NCBI GenBank assembly: GCA_023079485.1
Contig: CM041083.1
Coordinates: 169,219,400-169,283,399 of the forward strand
From: Archilochus colubris
Taxonomy: Eukaryota > Chordata > Aves > Apodiformes > Trochilidae
Direction of reading: 5' to 3'
DNA: 64,000 nt
Below are positions 13,428 to 28,400 of this stretch, one piece after another. Position 1 is the first letter of the stretch. Each line of letters opens with the position of its first letter. A program made the translations under genes and the position numbers. Below the pieces are notes generated by a model, which saw only the letters and a program-made list of their open reading frames with translations, ran no database searches and had not been told where the DNA came from.

Positions 13428-16400
13428 TTACAGAGAGATGGTAGCATGCCAGGACACTGTGAACCAGTCCAGATAGCAGCCAGAGATACTCCAGCTGTCC
13501 ACAGCAGTTAATGTTTCAGTAACAAAGAATGACCTGAGCAGGTGCAACACCATGACACAGAATGGAAAACAACTAAAAAGAAACAACCTGAATTTATTAG
13601 AGCTTTAAATTAGAAAACTGGTCTGGAGAAATTTACCCTAGGAAATGAATTGACATATGATGAGATTATAAATAAGTTAATGTGACAGGTAGTGGAAGAG
13701 TCTTTCATTTCATAGTCATTGATTTTGGCTTCCCCAATCATTGATTTCAGCTTCCTCCATATGATTTTTGTTGTTTTTTTTTTACCTAGTACACGTCAAA
13801 TTATCACCTAGGCAGGGTCGGGCCATATTAGCACCTTTACACCAGGTATATTAGTACACCAATACATTTACAGCAGTTATGTGAAACATTTTGCATCTTG
13901 GGCATAGAGTAGCCCCAGGAGCAAGCAATCTGAGTTTCTGAACAGATTTACCAGGGCAAATATCTACAAAGAAGCCTAGGGGGTTTTATCTCCATTCTAT
14001 ACAATTCTTGTCTTCTGGACAAGACTAAAGGAGATGGGGTATTTAAAATTTTTCTTCCTAGTGAAGTATAAAATAAAAAGGAAATTAAGTACCTGAGGGA
14101 TACCAAAAATGATGAAATTACTTATCACTCGTAAATCACTTTGATCCAGAGTACCATCCATCAAGTCTATATTGTTTATGAGTGTTATGAACTCACGTAT
14201 TACCAAGCAGTGACCCTTTTCACACTGTAGGAAATACCAGCTGAAATGGAAGATATATGTATCAGACACAATCATAAGAAAAAAAGAACCCCAGACCTTT
14301 GATTTTAATCTGTAAGGAATTATTAATACACAGTCCTAATACTCCTCACATTATATCACATCACATCAAAGACATTCATCTGTACACTCTCTACATCAAA
14401 ACAAAATACCAGACTCCAAACTGCTAACCCAACAAATCCAGTTAAATGCTGACAGTTTTAGAAACAAAGAAGTATTGCAAATTATTAAACCACAATCACT
14501 TCTATGAGTTAAGAGGCTAATAAATAGGTGTCCTTATAATGCATTTTATTTCTAGACATATGATACATTATGCCAGCATCAGTAAAGATTAACTTCATTC
14601 AAATACTGTTGGTTTCTACTTTGTATTTCTCTCTTATTGTGTGATGTTGGACACAATAGGAAATTTAACAGTAATATTTATGCTTTTGGAGGACTGCATT
14701 GCTCTCCCCTTCTTACTATACACTCTGCTATCTAGGTCACTGTATTAGATAGACAGATATTGCAGTGACAGTCAGTCAGCTAAATTACACTTTCTGACAA
14801 TCCAGTGCTGTGGTAACTTTCCAGCTGATCAAAAATCCACTGTCACTTTCAAGACTGCATGTTAAGAAATCACAGAATTACACAGTTTGCACTCAGTGGT
14901 TAATTTTTTTTCAAAAGCTGAATTATTGTTATCCATCTCTTTGCAAAGGTACAGACAGATTTTTTGTATATGTAAACACAAACATATATACATATGTATA
15001 TACACACATTCTCAAATATTATTATAATTTCATTCAATTAATCTCATGTTTTATGTTGTAATTCTCCTTCTAATCTTTTTTGATTAAAAGAAACCAAACT
15101 CAAGTCTGTGTAGTGCTACTCCAGGGGATTTCACATCATCCTCATTTTACAGACAGGGCAGTTTAAGCTGTCATTTCTGTCACCCTGGGTGTTTAATTGA
15201 TTGCAAAATTAAGTTCTTCAAGCCATGGTAGACCATAATTTTCCTGGTATCTTGACAATAATCCAATTTGCATTTTATCATTGTATGACTTACAATGCTG
15301 GTGCAGTTAGAGATGCAAATGTATTTATTCCATTAAAATGAGCATGCTCACACAGATCAAATATACATCAAAAATCAGTCTAACCCTGTATACACAGAAA
15401 AGAGAATGGCAAATGTACCTAACCACTCAGTGGATACACCTTAATCAGTAAATCTTCAGAAACATGGCACTGTATTTATTTTTAGAGCATAACCATATTG
15501 CCCCTTTACTCAGCGCTGCCCCTGTACTCAGCGCTGGTGAGGCCACACCTGGAGTCCTGTGTCCAGTTCTGGGCCCCTCAGTTTAGGAAGGATATCGAGG
15601 TGCTGGAGCAGGTCCAAAGGAGGGCAACCAGGCTGGTGAAGGGACTCGAGCACAGATCCTATGAGGAGAGGCTGAGAGAGCTGGGGTTGTTCAGCCTGGA
15701 GAAGAGGAGGCTCAGGGGAGACCTCATCACTCTCTACAACTCCCTGAAAGGAGGTTGGAGCTAGGGGGGGGTTGGTCTCTTTTCCCAGGCAACTCTCAGC
15801 AAGACAAGAGGGCACGGTCTCAAGTTGTGCCAGGGGAGGTTTAGGTTGGATATTAGAAAGGATTTCTTTATGGAGAGGGTGATCAGACATTGGAATGGGC
15901 TGCCCAGGGAAGTAGTGGATTCTCCATCCCTGGAGATATTTAAAAAGAGACTGGATGTGGCACTCAGTGCCATGGTCTGGTAACTGCAGCAGTAGTGGAT
16001 CAAGGGTTGGACTCGGTGATCTCTGAGGTCCCTTCCAACCCAGCTGATTCTATGATTCTATGATTCTATGATATGACATTTTTTACATATTCCAACCTCC
16101 ATTAGATTTTTCTGAACAGGAAAGACTGTACATTTTATGAAGTTTGGGAAGCTTGTTTCATTTAATGCAAAAGCTGGAATGTACAGCATTCCAGGCAACA
16201 TGGTTTGTGGCACAATCCTAACAAAATGGCTTAGCTGCTCTCCTGATTGCATGCAGCACATTAAAATAACATTAATAATGTAAGAGGCTGAAATAGTAAA
16301 GGTTTAAACTAGTGTTTTATAACTGTACACACACAGTAGATATGAAAACTGCATAGGAAATGGGGAAAACCAAAACCAAACCCCCCCAAATCCATTAAAA

Positions 16401-19400
16401 CACCAGTTCCAACTCCTTAACTTTGAAAATGCAGCAGGCTGATATTAGAATCTCCATATTGGTTCAGCCAAGTTGGTGGCTCAACTACAAAGTTACAGAA
16501 ACAGAAAACACACTACAAACAAGATCTATCAGTAGCAGAAGAATTTTAAGATCCAATTGAAATAACATATTGATTAATATTAATTCTAGCTAATAACTTG
16601 ATACACAACATAATTAAACCATGCAATAAATTACAGAATAAAACCAAGTGGTTACTTAATTGTCTCAGTAACAGCAATAATGACAATTCTGATGCTTTTA
16701 ATGGTGACTGAACAGCTGAAAACCAAAAGTATTGTCCCAAGGTAAAGACAAGAAAACTGAATCTTCTGCTGTCAGTACTTGAGTGAAAAAAAATTAATTC
16801 ACCATTACCCCACTACAAGTCCTTTAAATTACACAATTTCAATTGAGAATTAATTTGACAATTAAATGTTTAACTTCATTTTAATGATCTCTCATTTCTG
16901 AAGTAAATAATACTCCTTTCCCCCCCACTTCGTCAGACAGCTCTTCTAACTTCTTAACTCCAAATATTCTTCCATTTGATTTACTTTACTACTAAGGAAT
17001 GCTATTATACAAGAAAATTTGATACACTGCACCTTCAATATACATTTCAATACGGAATTTCAATCACTGATTGGAAATCACCATCTTCCTTATCTATCTT
17101 AAATAACTGCAACTGTATTTGTAACTTTATGTCAAGATATATCTTGAGATATTAATTTACAGTATTTGATCTTTCACTATTAAATGCAGAGCTATAAACA
17201 ACCATAATATCTTTACAATCACTCACAGACAACTTTGCAAACCTTTGTGGGTCTGCAAACCTGATGAATCACTATATTAAAGTTATTTCTGGTAACAAGA
17301 TTCCAGCTTCTGGTTACAGAGCATTATCATTCAAAGTATTACTGTATTATGACTTGCATGCAAAAGAACCTCATCTATCTTAAATAACAGCTAAGTTTTA
17401 TTTAAGCCAGAGGATTTATACAGTGAATGCTCTGGAAACCAGACTTTCAAGCTTTGCTGTCTTCTTTTGGGTATCACAAAGGGTGAGCATAAGATTTCCC
17501 AGAAAGGGAAATGGATGTAAATCCCAAAAGCACAGCCTGTGTATTCAGTCTCTCATATTAGTTCACCTTCTCTTTAGACCACCTATGGCAATGGGAGCAA
17601 TCCAACCTCTTCTGGGAATATTTTGTTTAGGATACCTACTGTTATCCTTCTCTGTCTTGAAACAGTTTTTGGTCTGGGGTTTTAAAGAGTGGTGTCTGGC
17701 TCCTGTACGGCTTTGAATTGGAAATTTTGAATCTGCAGACCTCAAAATTGCTAAGTGAACTAATTAAAGTCCAAACCACAGTGTAACCTGTAAAACTTTA
17801 TTCCCTTTTGTTACTGAGCTATAGTTAGATCTGTGATGGTTCTGAACATAAAGACACATAAATAATGGTACATGGTTAACTAAAATGTAGGGTGAGAAAA
17901 CTGGAACTCACTACAAGATTCAGCTGCGATCTCACAAGTATTTTTAAAGTCCTCATCTAAATACCAATAATTTTTTTTTAATCTTCCTTCCAGAGCTTAA
18001 ACAGCCATTTGTTACATATATGATGAGTATCACGTGAGCTGAGGAAAGACATCATGATTTCACATGATTTTAGTATTGTGGTATGTTGCTAAAGGACAGT
18101 CTTGGTTTAAAGTATACACTGTGCTGGATTCTGGTAAATACCTTTAAACAGAAAATTTCCAACAGACTGAAGAAGAAATCTTAGCTCTTTACCTTAGCAA
18201 GCAAATCTTCCTCAAGTGTTCTTGCTGGAGTGAGATGACTCAAAATAGCTTGTACAAAGCAAAACAAGCTGTCTTGTACTTACATTGGGATCAAAGTCTT
18301 CAGACAAAGGGTCAACAGAGCATCTCACATTTTGGTGAGGTTATTACAGTCCCAAATACAGTGGGTCTTACAAATGGTAGTTAAGTAATGCTCTTATGCC
18401 AGAGCTGAACTCCCTTGACTATCTTGCAGCAAGTGGGAGGATCAGGCTGCCCATAATACCAGTTAGGCATGGAGCTAACATGAGTTAAAGAGTTAACAAC
18501 ACAGTACTTCAAATTATGTCACATTGCTCAACCCTCACAATTCCAGATAACCATGAGATAATCTGAAGTCCTAGAAGCAACTAAAGAATTTATTTAGATT
18601 AGTTGTTATCTTTCATCCTGAGGATCTTCCATTGCTTACAGTAATAAATCATGGTTTTAAGAAAATCTATTAAAGTTTGGTTTCTTTTACAGTTTGGAGG
18701 CTGAGAGATAATTTGGAATTAAGGGGAAAAAAAGGAAATTTTTTTCTTTAAAGCAGAGAACAAAGCTTTTATGCTTCCCTTCCTCTTTTGTTCCCATCTC
18801 CCTTTCTACTTAGAAATCACTCATTAACCTCTATATCATTGCCAACCGAAAACTGTTTTAAATAAAATTTAAATTTACACTACATCAGAGAAATTGAAAT
18901 TGACCCACACTATCTATTTAGAAACCTAACCTGTATACAAATTTTAGGTACTTAGGAAAAGAGATGTTCTAAATTAAGTGTGTATCTGCATAATCAAGAG
19001 GGAGACATGCCACTGATAACTTACAAAGAGAAATCTTATCTAACTGAAGTCACACTATGGTTGTACTAAACTGCTGATGTGCTATGGCAAGAGTGATGGC
19101 AGGAGTGTTTAAATCATTATTTTAGACCAGATCAGCAGTGAGCTTTCAAATCCAGTCTTCCAAGTGTCTCCATTGACTCTGCTTGGATTTCACAACACAG
19201 AGCACTCTTTAAATACGTTACTTAATCCTTTTCAATGCAACTGGATTAGAAGATTCATTTCAGGAATACATCTAATGTAGAAGTGATAGGGAAGAGACTA
19301 ACAGAGAAGTGCTTGTCTAACTTGCAAAGAATGGATTTCCCTCCTCATTACAGAAGCATGTAAAAACCAGCTTGTAGTACTCTTAAGACACAGAGCCATC

Positions 19401-22400
19401 TTGAATTTGGGTAAAGAAAACATTTTTGCTAATCATGAGAAGCAGAGTGTCACAGAGACTTTCTAACTGCATCAGAAACATGTCAGTCAGCAATCCACAA
19501 CCTAATTCTTCATCATAGAAACCATGACATTCTTCAAACTGCTTGCAAACAGCAGTCAGGTGGTGTGTGTGCCTGCCACTTGCCTGATCGAGATAGAAAG
19601 CGCTGCCACCTCGGATCTCCCGCCGCTGCTTGAGGTCGGTTTCTGTGGTGTCCCTCGACAGCGCGATGTACTCAACCTCCCTCTTTGTTAGTTCCTGTGG
19701 ACAACAGGCTGGAGTTATTAAAGAATAAGACCATAACCCCAGTAAGTGAACTTTAACAACAGTGGTACAACTCTAGGCAGCAGTGGTGCCATAGTCTAGC
19801 AACCACAACAGTGGTTCAAGGGTTGGACTCGATGATCTCTGAGGTCACTTCTAACCCAGCCAATTCTATGATTCTATGATTCTATGAAAGAACCCTAAGC
19901 AAAATCTAATATGTCTTATGTTGAAAATGTTTACACTGCGTCAACAAAATGGCTTGAATTTCTGCTCAATAAACGTTTATTTTCCCCAAATCTGTTCTAA
20001 AAACATAATAACCAGCTATACATGCTTCCCATTGAAAATCTGTAACATCCTTTAAGTTAATCTTCTGCTTCTGGACCCTGAAAAACACTCAGCATATTCA
20101 AAACATGAATAAGAACCAGAATTTTTCAGTAAAAGACTGAAAAGCTTCAACTCTCACTGCTTAGTAAAATTTACACTGTGACACAGTTGTGATTATTACC
20201 TGCACATTCTTTGCCAGAACACTGATGAACAACACTGTGCTTATCCTGTTCTTAGACTCTCTCCCTTTAAGGTCAAGAGATGCAGTCTGCAAACTACAGA
20301 CTGTTTTAAAAATGAGAACCCTTGAGTTAATGCCTTGTTTATTTTCATTCAATAGACAATATACTTAGGAAAAAAAATCCCATGTATTTCTACCTGATGT
20401 TCCTGATACTTCTGTATCTGGATTATCATGATATTCTGCTAGGAAACAACTTCATGCTGAAATGTTCTTAGCCTTTACCTCTCAATTAAAGGAATGATAT
20501 ATTTTAACAGCTTTTAACTATAGTTGCATGAAAAAAATCAAGCAAAGATATAAAAACTCATGAAAATTATTTCCTTTCCACTTTTTCAGTGCCTATTGCT
20601 TACAAAGCCACCAATTCCTCTATGGTGCAGGTAGATGCAATTCTACTTATAACTGAAAGAAAAAAAACAGAAGATGAAATACAGGAGAGTTTTTAACAAT
20701 TAGCCCTATGTATGAACACACAGTAGTAGCTTTCAGCCAGAGCAGATGAAGTTTTCCAGGCTTAAAGAGCTTCATTAAAGGGATGACAGCATGTTAGCAG
20801 CACACATGGAAAGACCAGACTTCACACACTTGTTTAGTATGGCATTGAAACACTAAATTGAAACTTTTCTAACACGGCTCAAGTGCATACAAAGAGTGGT
20901 ATAAATATTAAGAGATGTTCTGTATCCCATACTTGGATATTAGGTTTCTCCTAAGTCATCTTTTTAGCTCATACAAACTCTTTTCATTTATTTTAAGGAT
21001 TGCATTGATCAATCAAATAGCATATCTGGTTTGCTCAATTAGGAAATCTTTGCTTTCCTTTCCTTTCTCTCTTTGCTTTCCTTCTCTTGCAAGTTCCAAA
21101 TCTTGCAGTTTGCTTCTGAGAGCTAGTCTTTGAATTAGTATCTTTTATTTTTAAAGGAATGGATGATCTTTATGATAATTTTTATACACCTCCATTTGTG
21201 ATCATTCTGCCCAGCCAGATTCTAGATAAACTTCTCATAGCAAACTACCCACATTACTTTTTGGGGTAGACAATGCCCTCTTCCTTAAGAGCACTGACAA
21301 TGTGAGACATGAAATACTGCACCTGGTACTGCCATGGTTCATGCAGATGGATGGATGTAGGCAAGTCCTTCCCACATTACAAGAGTGGAGCACACACGCA
21401 TCTACTCTTCGTAATCATGATAACAGTTCCCAAATGTTCCTCAGAACACTCCTCTCCTAAAGCCTTTCTTTCATTCCTTTTTTTATATAACGAAGCAAAA
21501 CTGATTTGTTGTCTGTAACAGTAGGCAGATTTCTTAATCTTCTAACATACATAATGCCTAGAACAAACTGTTTCTCCATTTGCAATAGCATATGGTAACA
21601 CAGTTTTCCAACTCTTCTTTTTTTCCCCTGTGAAGTTTAAAGCAGAAAAAATTGTATTTTTCTGTACCTTCTATTTGTCTATAACAAAAATTGAACTTTG
21701 GAGACCACATTTATGGAAAAACTTATTCACCTCATAAGAAGCTTGCTGTAAGATTTTCTAGGACTACCTGTTACAGTTTGGCTTGTAAAGCAATGACTAA
21801 GTGACATTAATGACTGCATCTCCAGGAGTTTCAACCAAAATACTTACCAGATACTGCATGGCAATGGATCGCCGGAGAGGCCCAGGAGGACCAATAAGAA
21901 AGACATCCTGGCCAAGAAGATCTTTCTGCATTATCCATCTTAAATGGTGGACTACAGACTGGGCCAAAGAATCTGTCACTTTGAAAGAAACATGAACAAT
22001 GTATTTTTAACATTTGAAAAGTGAGATATACCTTGCCATTTACACATTTTTTTGTTCTTATCTCCAAAAATATAACAAAGAAACTAAGATGTCCTGCCCT
22101 CAAGCTAGACAGCTGAAAAGCAGGGAATTCCATACACAGTTTATATTAGACTATTTCATTTACACATAAGTTTATACACCTTTCTTACCCTTTGTTTTTC
22201 TAAGCCCAAAACACCCTCAAAAAAGAAAGTAGGAAAATATGTTGTTAATTCTCATTTCACATTTTCATATCAAATGGATCAATGCAAAGACTAGTTTTTA
22301 TCACCCAATGTTGAATGGACTTGTCAGCAGTAGTTAATATAATATAGATTAATATAGATACATTATTAATAATTTGTAAAATTTATCCAGACTATAGCCC

Positions 22401-25400
22401 AATGCTTCTGTAAATCACGAACAACAACAAAAAAATGAACAAAAAAAAAATAGTGTGCTTGCACCAGGCTAAGATTTCTGTTCAGAGATATATTTAATTT
22501 GCTGTTTTCTTAAAAGAAAACTGCATTATTGTCTACGTTTTGACACAATGAAACACAAACTTCAATTATGAAGAAAATGCAAATCTTGCAATATCACTAT
22601 ATCAAGACCTTTCCAAATTGTAACAAAAAAAACCTGAAAGCTGATCCACTTATTACTCTTATTACTACAATACTCTTCATATTTTTAAAAGCAATAACTT
22701 GATTATAATTAAACTAAAACCTTTACCACATATGTACAAATGTTGCCTGCACTGAAAAGCACCATGCAGAAACAGTATACTGAAGTAGGGGCACCATTGC
22801 CTCTGCTGTACATCTTTCTGTTCCCAGAATACTTCCTCATATACTCCTCAGCAAAGCCTGACCCTTTCTCAAGGCAAAGGCAAAAAAGCACAAAAAGTTG
22901 CAGCAGGAGAAGGAGAACACAACCAAACCAAGAGGAAGATTTATGTATGCATGTAGGTATATGGTTGCTTTTAGAAAAAACCTAAAAAGAGTGACCATGG
23001 AGTTTGGGGCTGTAGTCTCAAGGGTGGTGTCTGGGATGCTGAAGTGCAGTAAGAAAGGAGCAAGTGATGCCCCTGTACTCAGCGCTGGTGAGGCCACACC
23101 TTGAGTACTGTGTCCAGTTCTGGGCCCCTCAGTTTAAGAAGGATGTAGAGGTCCTGGAGTAGGTCCAAAGGAGGGCAACCAGGCTGGTGAAGGGACTTAA
23201 GCACATATCCTATCAAGAGAGGCTGAGGGAGCTGGGGCTGTTCAGCCTGGAGGAGGCCCAGAGGAGACCTCATCACTCTCTACAACTCCCTGAAAGGAGG
23301 GGGTAGCCAGGGGGGGGTTGGTCTCTTTTCCCAGGCAACTCTCAGCAAGACAAGAGGGCATGGTCTCAAGTTGTGCCAGGGGAGGTTTAGGTTGGATATT
23401 AGAAAGAATTTCTTTACGGAGAGGGTGATCAGACATTGGAATGGGCTGCCCAGGGAAGTAGTGGATTCTCCATCCCTGGAGATATTTAAAGAGAGACTGG
23501 ATGTGGCACTCAGTGCCATGGTCTGGTAACTGCAGCGGTAGGGGATCAAGGGTTGGACTTGATGATCTCTGAGGTCCCTTCCAACCCAGCCAATTCTATG
23601 ATTCTATGATTCTGTAATCTTCAAATCAGTACTTGGTTATTTACCCTTTTTCAGTGTGATTACAGTTTGCAACAAGAAGCTGGAACGTTAGAAACCTCAG
23701 TTCTACATCAGTTTCCCTGAGATAGGGGAAGCCATACATGCTGGGCAGAGTTGAGGATGGCAGTCCCTGAGTTCTGAGGGACTTCAGCTCACTGTTGAAT
23801 CTTTGTATAGCAGAACTAAAATTCATTTCTATAAAATCACAGAAACAGTAGGAAATGACTGAATGAGATTCAAGGAAGATTTTTCAAGCATGAAGATGGC
23901 TAAGGAAAACCCTAGAAAAAAATTTTAATAGAACGTTTTGGTCTGGCAATCAGTAAAGCCATTTGAAATCTTCCACTTCAGAGAATCATAGAATCATAGA
24001 ATCGACTGGGTTGGAAGGGACCTCAGAGATCATCAAGTCCAACCAAAATCTACTTTACCCTTAACAATGATATAAATGGGAATAAAATACACGTCAGTGA
24101 GTAATCTATGCATTAGGATTATCAGATTATTTTAAATAAGCATTTCAGGCCTGCTTTTTTGTGCTCTTTTCTGAACAACTATCCATGTGCTGAGGATTAT
24201 TTTTCATATATAGTATGGTAAGATGTTATAAATGTTAAGTACATTACCACTTCTTCACTTCAAGACTATTTTCCAATAGCAACGCACGTCACATGTACCT
24301 CACACAACAGGTCAAGTGCTAATAACATTTTCCTTTCTCTGAGATTTTTCAAGAAAATTAAGCAAGTTCCTATTACATGAATGCTTTGAACATGTTCTGT
24401 TCAAATTTTGTTACTGGACAAGTATGGAAATTTGAAAGGCACCACACCACACAAAAAAAAGGCATTACATTAAAGGTACCACTGACATTGAAAGACAGAG
24501 ATCTCACCAAGAGGCACATTCATTATTATTCATAATTCATTATTCATTATTGCTTCTCCCTGTTTTATCAACTTGCCAATGTGCCTCTAGTGTATTTTTG
24601 TAATAGCTGTTCAAAAAAAAGAAAAAGTTATTTAACTTAAAGTTGACAAATAAGTCTGAAAATCTTGCTGAAGCAGTGAAATCTTTCATGTCAGAAGTCA
24701 TGCATTAGAAACGTGGCAAAACCAGTTTGACACAGCATGGCTGCAAATGCCTCTGGTGTAATTCACATTAACATGTCTGTCTAGCTATCATATTTTTTTA
24801 TTTTTAGGATGGCCTCAAGAAAAAACTCGGGTCAGACTTAAAAGCAGCATCATAAATAGAAACAGGGTTTAGGAACTTTCAGTAGCATCTGCAAAACAAA
24901 CTGTCGTGTAACAGACAACACAAATGTACAGCATTCAAAAAAAAATCTAAAATCTTAGGAATGTGATTCCCCTGCAAAAGGAATATTTGTAAAAGACAAT
25001 CACAGTCCTTTCACTGTTCTTAACCACTCCACTTCATTTTAACAGGCTACTTTTAAAAAACTCCTAGGATTTCCTAACTACTTTTTTATATTTTGAGAAA
25101 AGGACATGAAAGACACAACACCTTCTTGATACATTTCCTGGGAAATGGTTTCATCACTTCACCACTCACATCGATCTCCTCACACACAGATGACAGCCAG
25201 ACCAATTATAATACATGTTTTCAATCACAAAGTCAGCACACTGACCATCTGCAAACTCACTCAAAGGAATCCTCTTAAAAATAGCACCAACAATTCAAAG
25301 CAAGAATTGCTTAAGGTGAACTGTCATGACAGCAGCTTCCACTTGTCAGTTCCTTCTATTCTAACATAGTATCTTTCCATCACTCCAGATATTAAGCAAA

Positions 25401-28400
25401 ACTACATCAGTTTCCCAGTTATGTCCTTCTAAAATATATAATTTTCTTTGTATATGTAGTATATGCTGCATAAGCTGTTTCCAAAGCAACTTCAGATACA
25501 CATACACAGTCTTGTATATTGTTTCTGTATATTTAGACTACTTGTATCATGGTACCTTCATTCCAAAGCTTTTACATTTTCTCTAACATGACTTGAAAAA
25601 ATTCCTTTCCGTTCAAGTACTCTATATTAACCTATATATTAATCTATATCAAGCACCATATAATCACCTTCAATGACATTTATAAGACAGGGCAAATTAG
25701 CTGAAAAAAGCATCAGCATGTCAATTACAGCAATTTTTATTAATTAACCCATGAATCAAATAGCATCTAACACAAACTGGGTTTGCACAATCTGTTTTGT
25801 GGCACTCTGCTGATTAGCAGCAGTTGAGTAGCTGGCCCTGTACTCTTAATCTGCAGGATGGTGCGTAGGAAGCATCTACACATCTACAGCATATTCTCAA
25901 AGACACCATCTGGCACATGCAGGAGAGTAGTCAGTGGTAAAATTTGCTATTCCTGAGTATCAAGGATGGCCACTGAAAGAAAATGCATTCTATTGCTTTA
26001 TAATATGTGGTAAGTAGGACAGCACCTAGCAGGATGTGCGCAAGCATTTTGTAAAGTGAGCAGCTGAAGCTAGAGCTTATCCCCAGATACCAAAAGAAGA
26101 AAATGTTGTAGATAGATTTTGAAGCAAATGCAGCAGCTGCTCTTGTTTGATCCACAAATCAGCTTTTGAGAAAACGAAGACTGAAATGGCTATGCTAGCC
26201 TCGGAAATTTTCCAGTTCACTCACACATGAGTTCTTGGCACATGCTACGCTCACTGAAGCCGTAAGATTCACTGGAGATAGCAGACACTATCTGCTGGCA
26301 AGTCCTTGTGTCCCACCTACAGAAGAAAACCCATAAATGAAGCAGAACCTACTTCTTCCCACTGTTCAGAGACAGTTAAATGAACTGATTCCCAAGAATA
26401 TCTATTCCAGATGTGTACAAAATACATCAGAGCTCATGTCCCTGTATGACTCTAGTTTGGTCAATCACATAATAACCAACAGACACTTAGAAGGCATCAA
26501 TAGCTATAATTTTCAACAGAACTAAAAAACAAAACAAAAAAATATTTCTGCATACCCTCCCTGAACCTTTGCTACAGTGCATGGGAGGCAAAAGTTCACA
26601 AGGGAAAAAAAGGAAAAAGGGAAAAAAGGGAAAAAAAGGGAAAAAAAGATCTCCCTCTTGTCCAATTACTGAGGGGGTCCTTTAGCTTTCTATCCATGGC
26701 AGCTCACAGTATTTCCAGCACTGCGAGCGGCTGCTGCAAAATATGGTTGAGGAAGAAGGGGGCAAGGAGGGAAGTCTTTGTCTAAAAACAGAAGCATATT
26801 TCAGATATGGAAAATGTTAAAAAAAAAATTCTGAGCTCACTGAGATTTATTTCAGAGCTTGATGAGGCTGAAGGACAACAAAGGAAGAAAGTGAGTTACC
26901 CAGCACAGGCTGAGGCAAGGTGAAGAGGAAGGCAGCCCTATGTGGCCTGCTCTCAGCTACTCTCATTTAGCACTTTGCAAGTAAAACATTGCTGCTCTTC
27001 CAATTTTACACTGATGCACAAAGCTGAAAAAGATTTTTCAAAGTCTCATAACATCACTGCATAGCAGAGAGTTTTCACTGGAATATTATTTTTCCTCATA
27101 AATTTTTCATGGAAACAGTCTTCATTCCAAAAATTTTTGTTCTCGTGGTGGTAAGGAAACAAGTTATAAGTCTTTGCAGGGGCTTAGAAAAGGGGAAGTT
27201 ACTTCTTGGATGAGACCATAAACTCATTTATCATTTTTCCTCTGAGCTGATTGCTTCACAGGAAGGTATTAAGATCTACACAGGTAAATCACATTTCACC
27301 ACGAGTATAAATGAAAAGAATATTAAAAAATTACGTAAAACCAAAAGCTTTCTGGAAGGGACTCTGAATGAGATTCAGAAGAGTCACAAGTTTCTCTTAG
27401 TGACATATAAACATGGAATATATTAAACTATTCTCAGTTGGATGTACAACTCATGGGGAAATAGCCAGTGCAATGATCTGTAGCTCAGACTCCAACTGGA
27501 GGGAAACACTGTGCCTGCTTCTGACCACAGCAGCTCAGTCCAGCCCTGAAAGGTTTGAGAGATTCTAGAAAAGAGCAGGAAGAGTTATCACTAGAAATTT
27601 GCATTCTGTCTAGAAAATAAATGACTGAAAACTATAACAACTGCTTTCCAATATGCAAGTGAAGAATCACAGTTAAGCAAAAAGTCATAATTATGTTAGA
27701 TAGAACAAACCTCAGGACCTACAGTATGCCCTGAAAAATTCAAATGAGGTATCAGCTTTTTTCACAGAAAAAAAATCATTAATTACTGCAGCACAGTGTG
27801 CAGAGAGGTTATGGAATCTATGCCACCATCCCATTTTAAGAACAAGAAAGACAAACATCTCAGAAGTGGTTTAGATTCAGCTGACCCAGCTTTGTAGCAC
27901 AAGGAACTGAGCAGACAATGCCCTGAGCTCCCCCTAACCCTGCCCTGTAGGTTTCCATGTCCCCACTTCTTTCTGTGCTGCACTCTCTGTCTAAAGAACA
28001 AGGACAATGGTACAAAGCATTCAGAACTCTACACACCAAAAACCTGACTATTTCCGACGCTGGGTTAGGTGGTAACAAAGTAGCAGATCAGTTGCAGGCC
28101 CAAATGAAACCTCAAATTGCTGAAATGATGACCATCTGACAGCAGACATCTTTCCTTAGGCTAGGAAAGAGGAAGCTTACTGAGAGAAGTCTTTGTTGGC
28201 ACAGAATTACAGTCACCATGCAGTGTAGAATCCGAGACACCCTGTCTCTGTGCTTGCTGCACCCTGACACTCAGATTTGAAGTTAACAGAAAGAAGAACA
28301 AACACATATTCCAGCACAATTCTGAAGATACTCTGAGCAATACCTGAACACACACTCCTGTCCCTGCTTCAGCATGCAGTGCACACCACTCTGGGAGAAG

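Larger units (their letters stand above)
7416..19583 (-). other. VWA8: VWA8 intron 4 (GC-AG intron)
   Basis: This 12168-bp intron runs from the GC donor at 19583-19582 to a poly-T acceptor at 7416. It holds two plus-strand CR1s (10883-11333 and 15500-16070) and an (AAT)n tract (13369-13423). A short perfect inverted repeat lies at about 13248-13269 (CTGATTAAC / GTTAATCAG). The rest is AT-rich with no gene that I can see. Confidence 0.85.
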
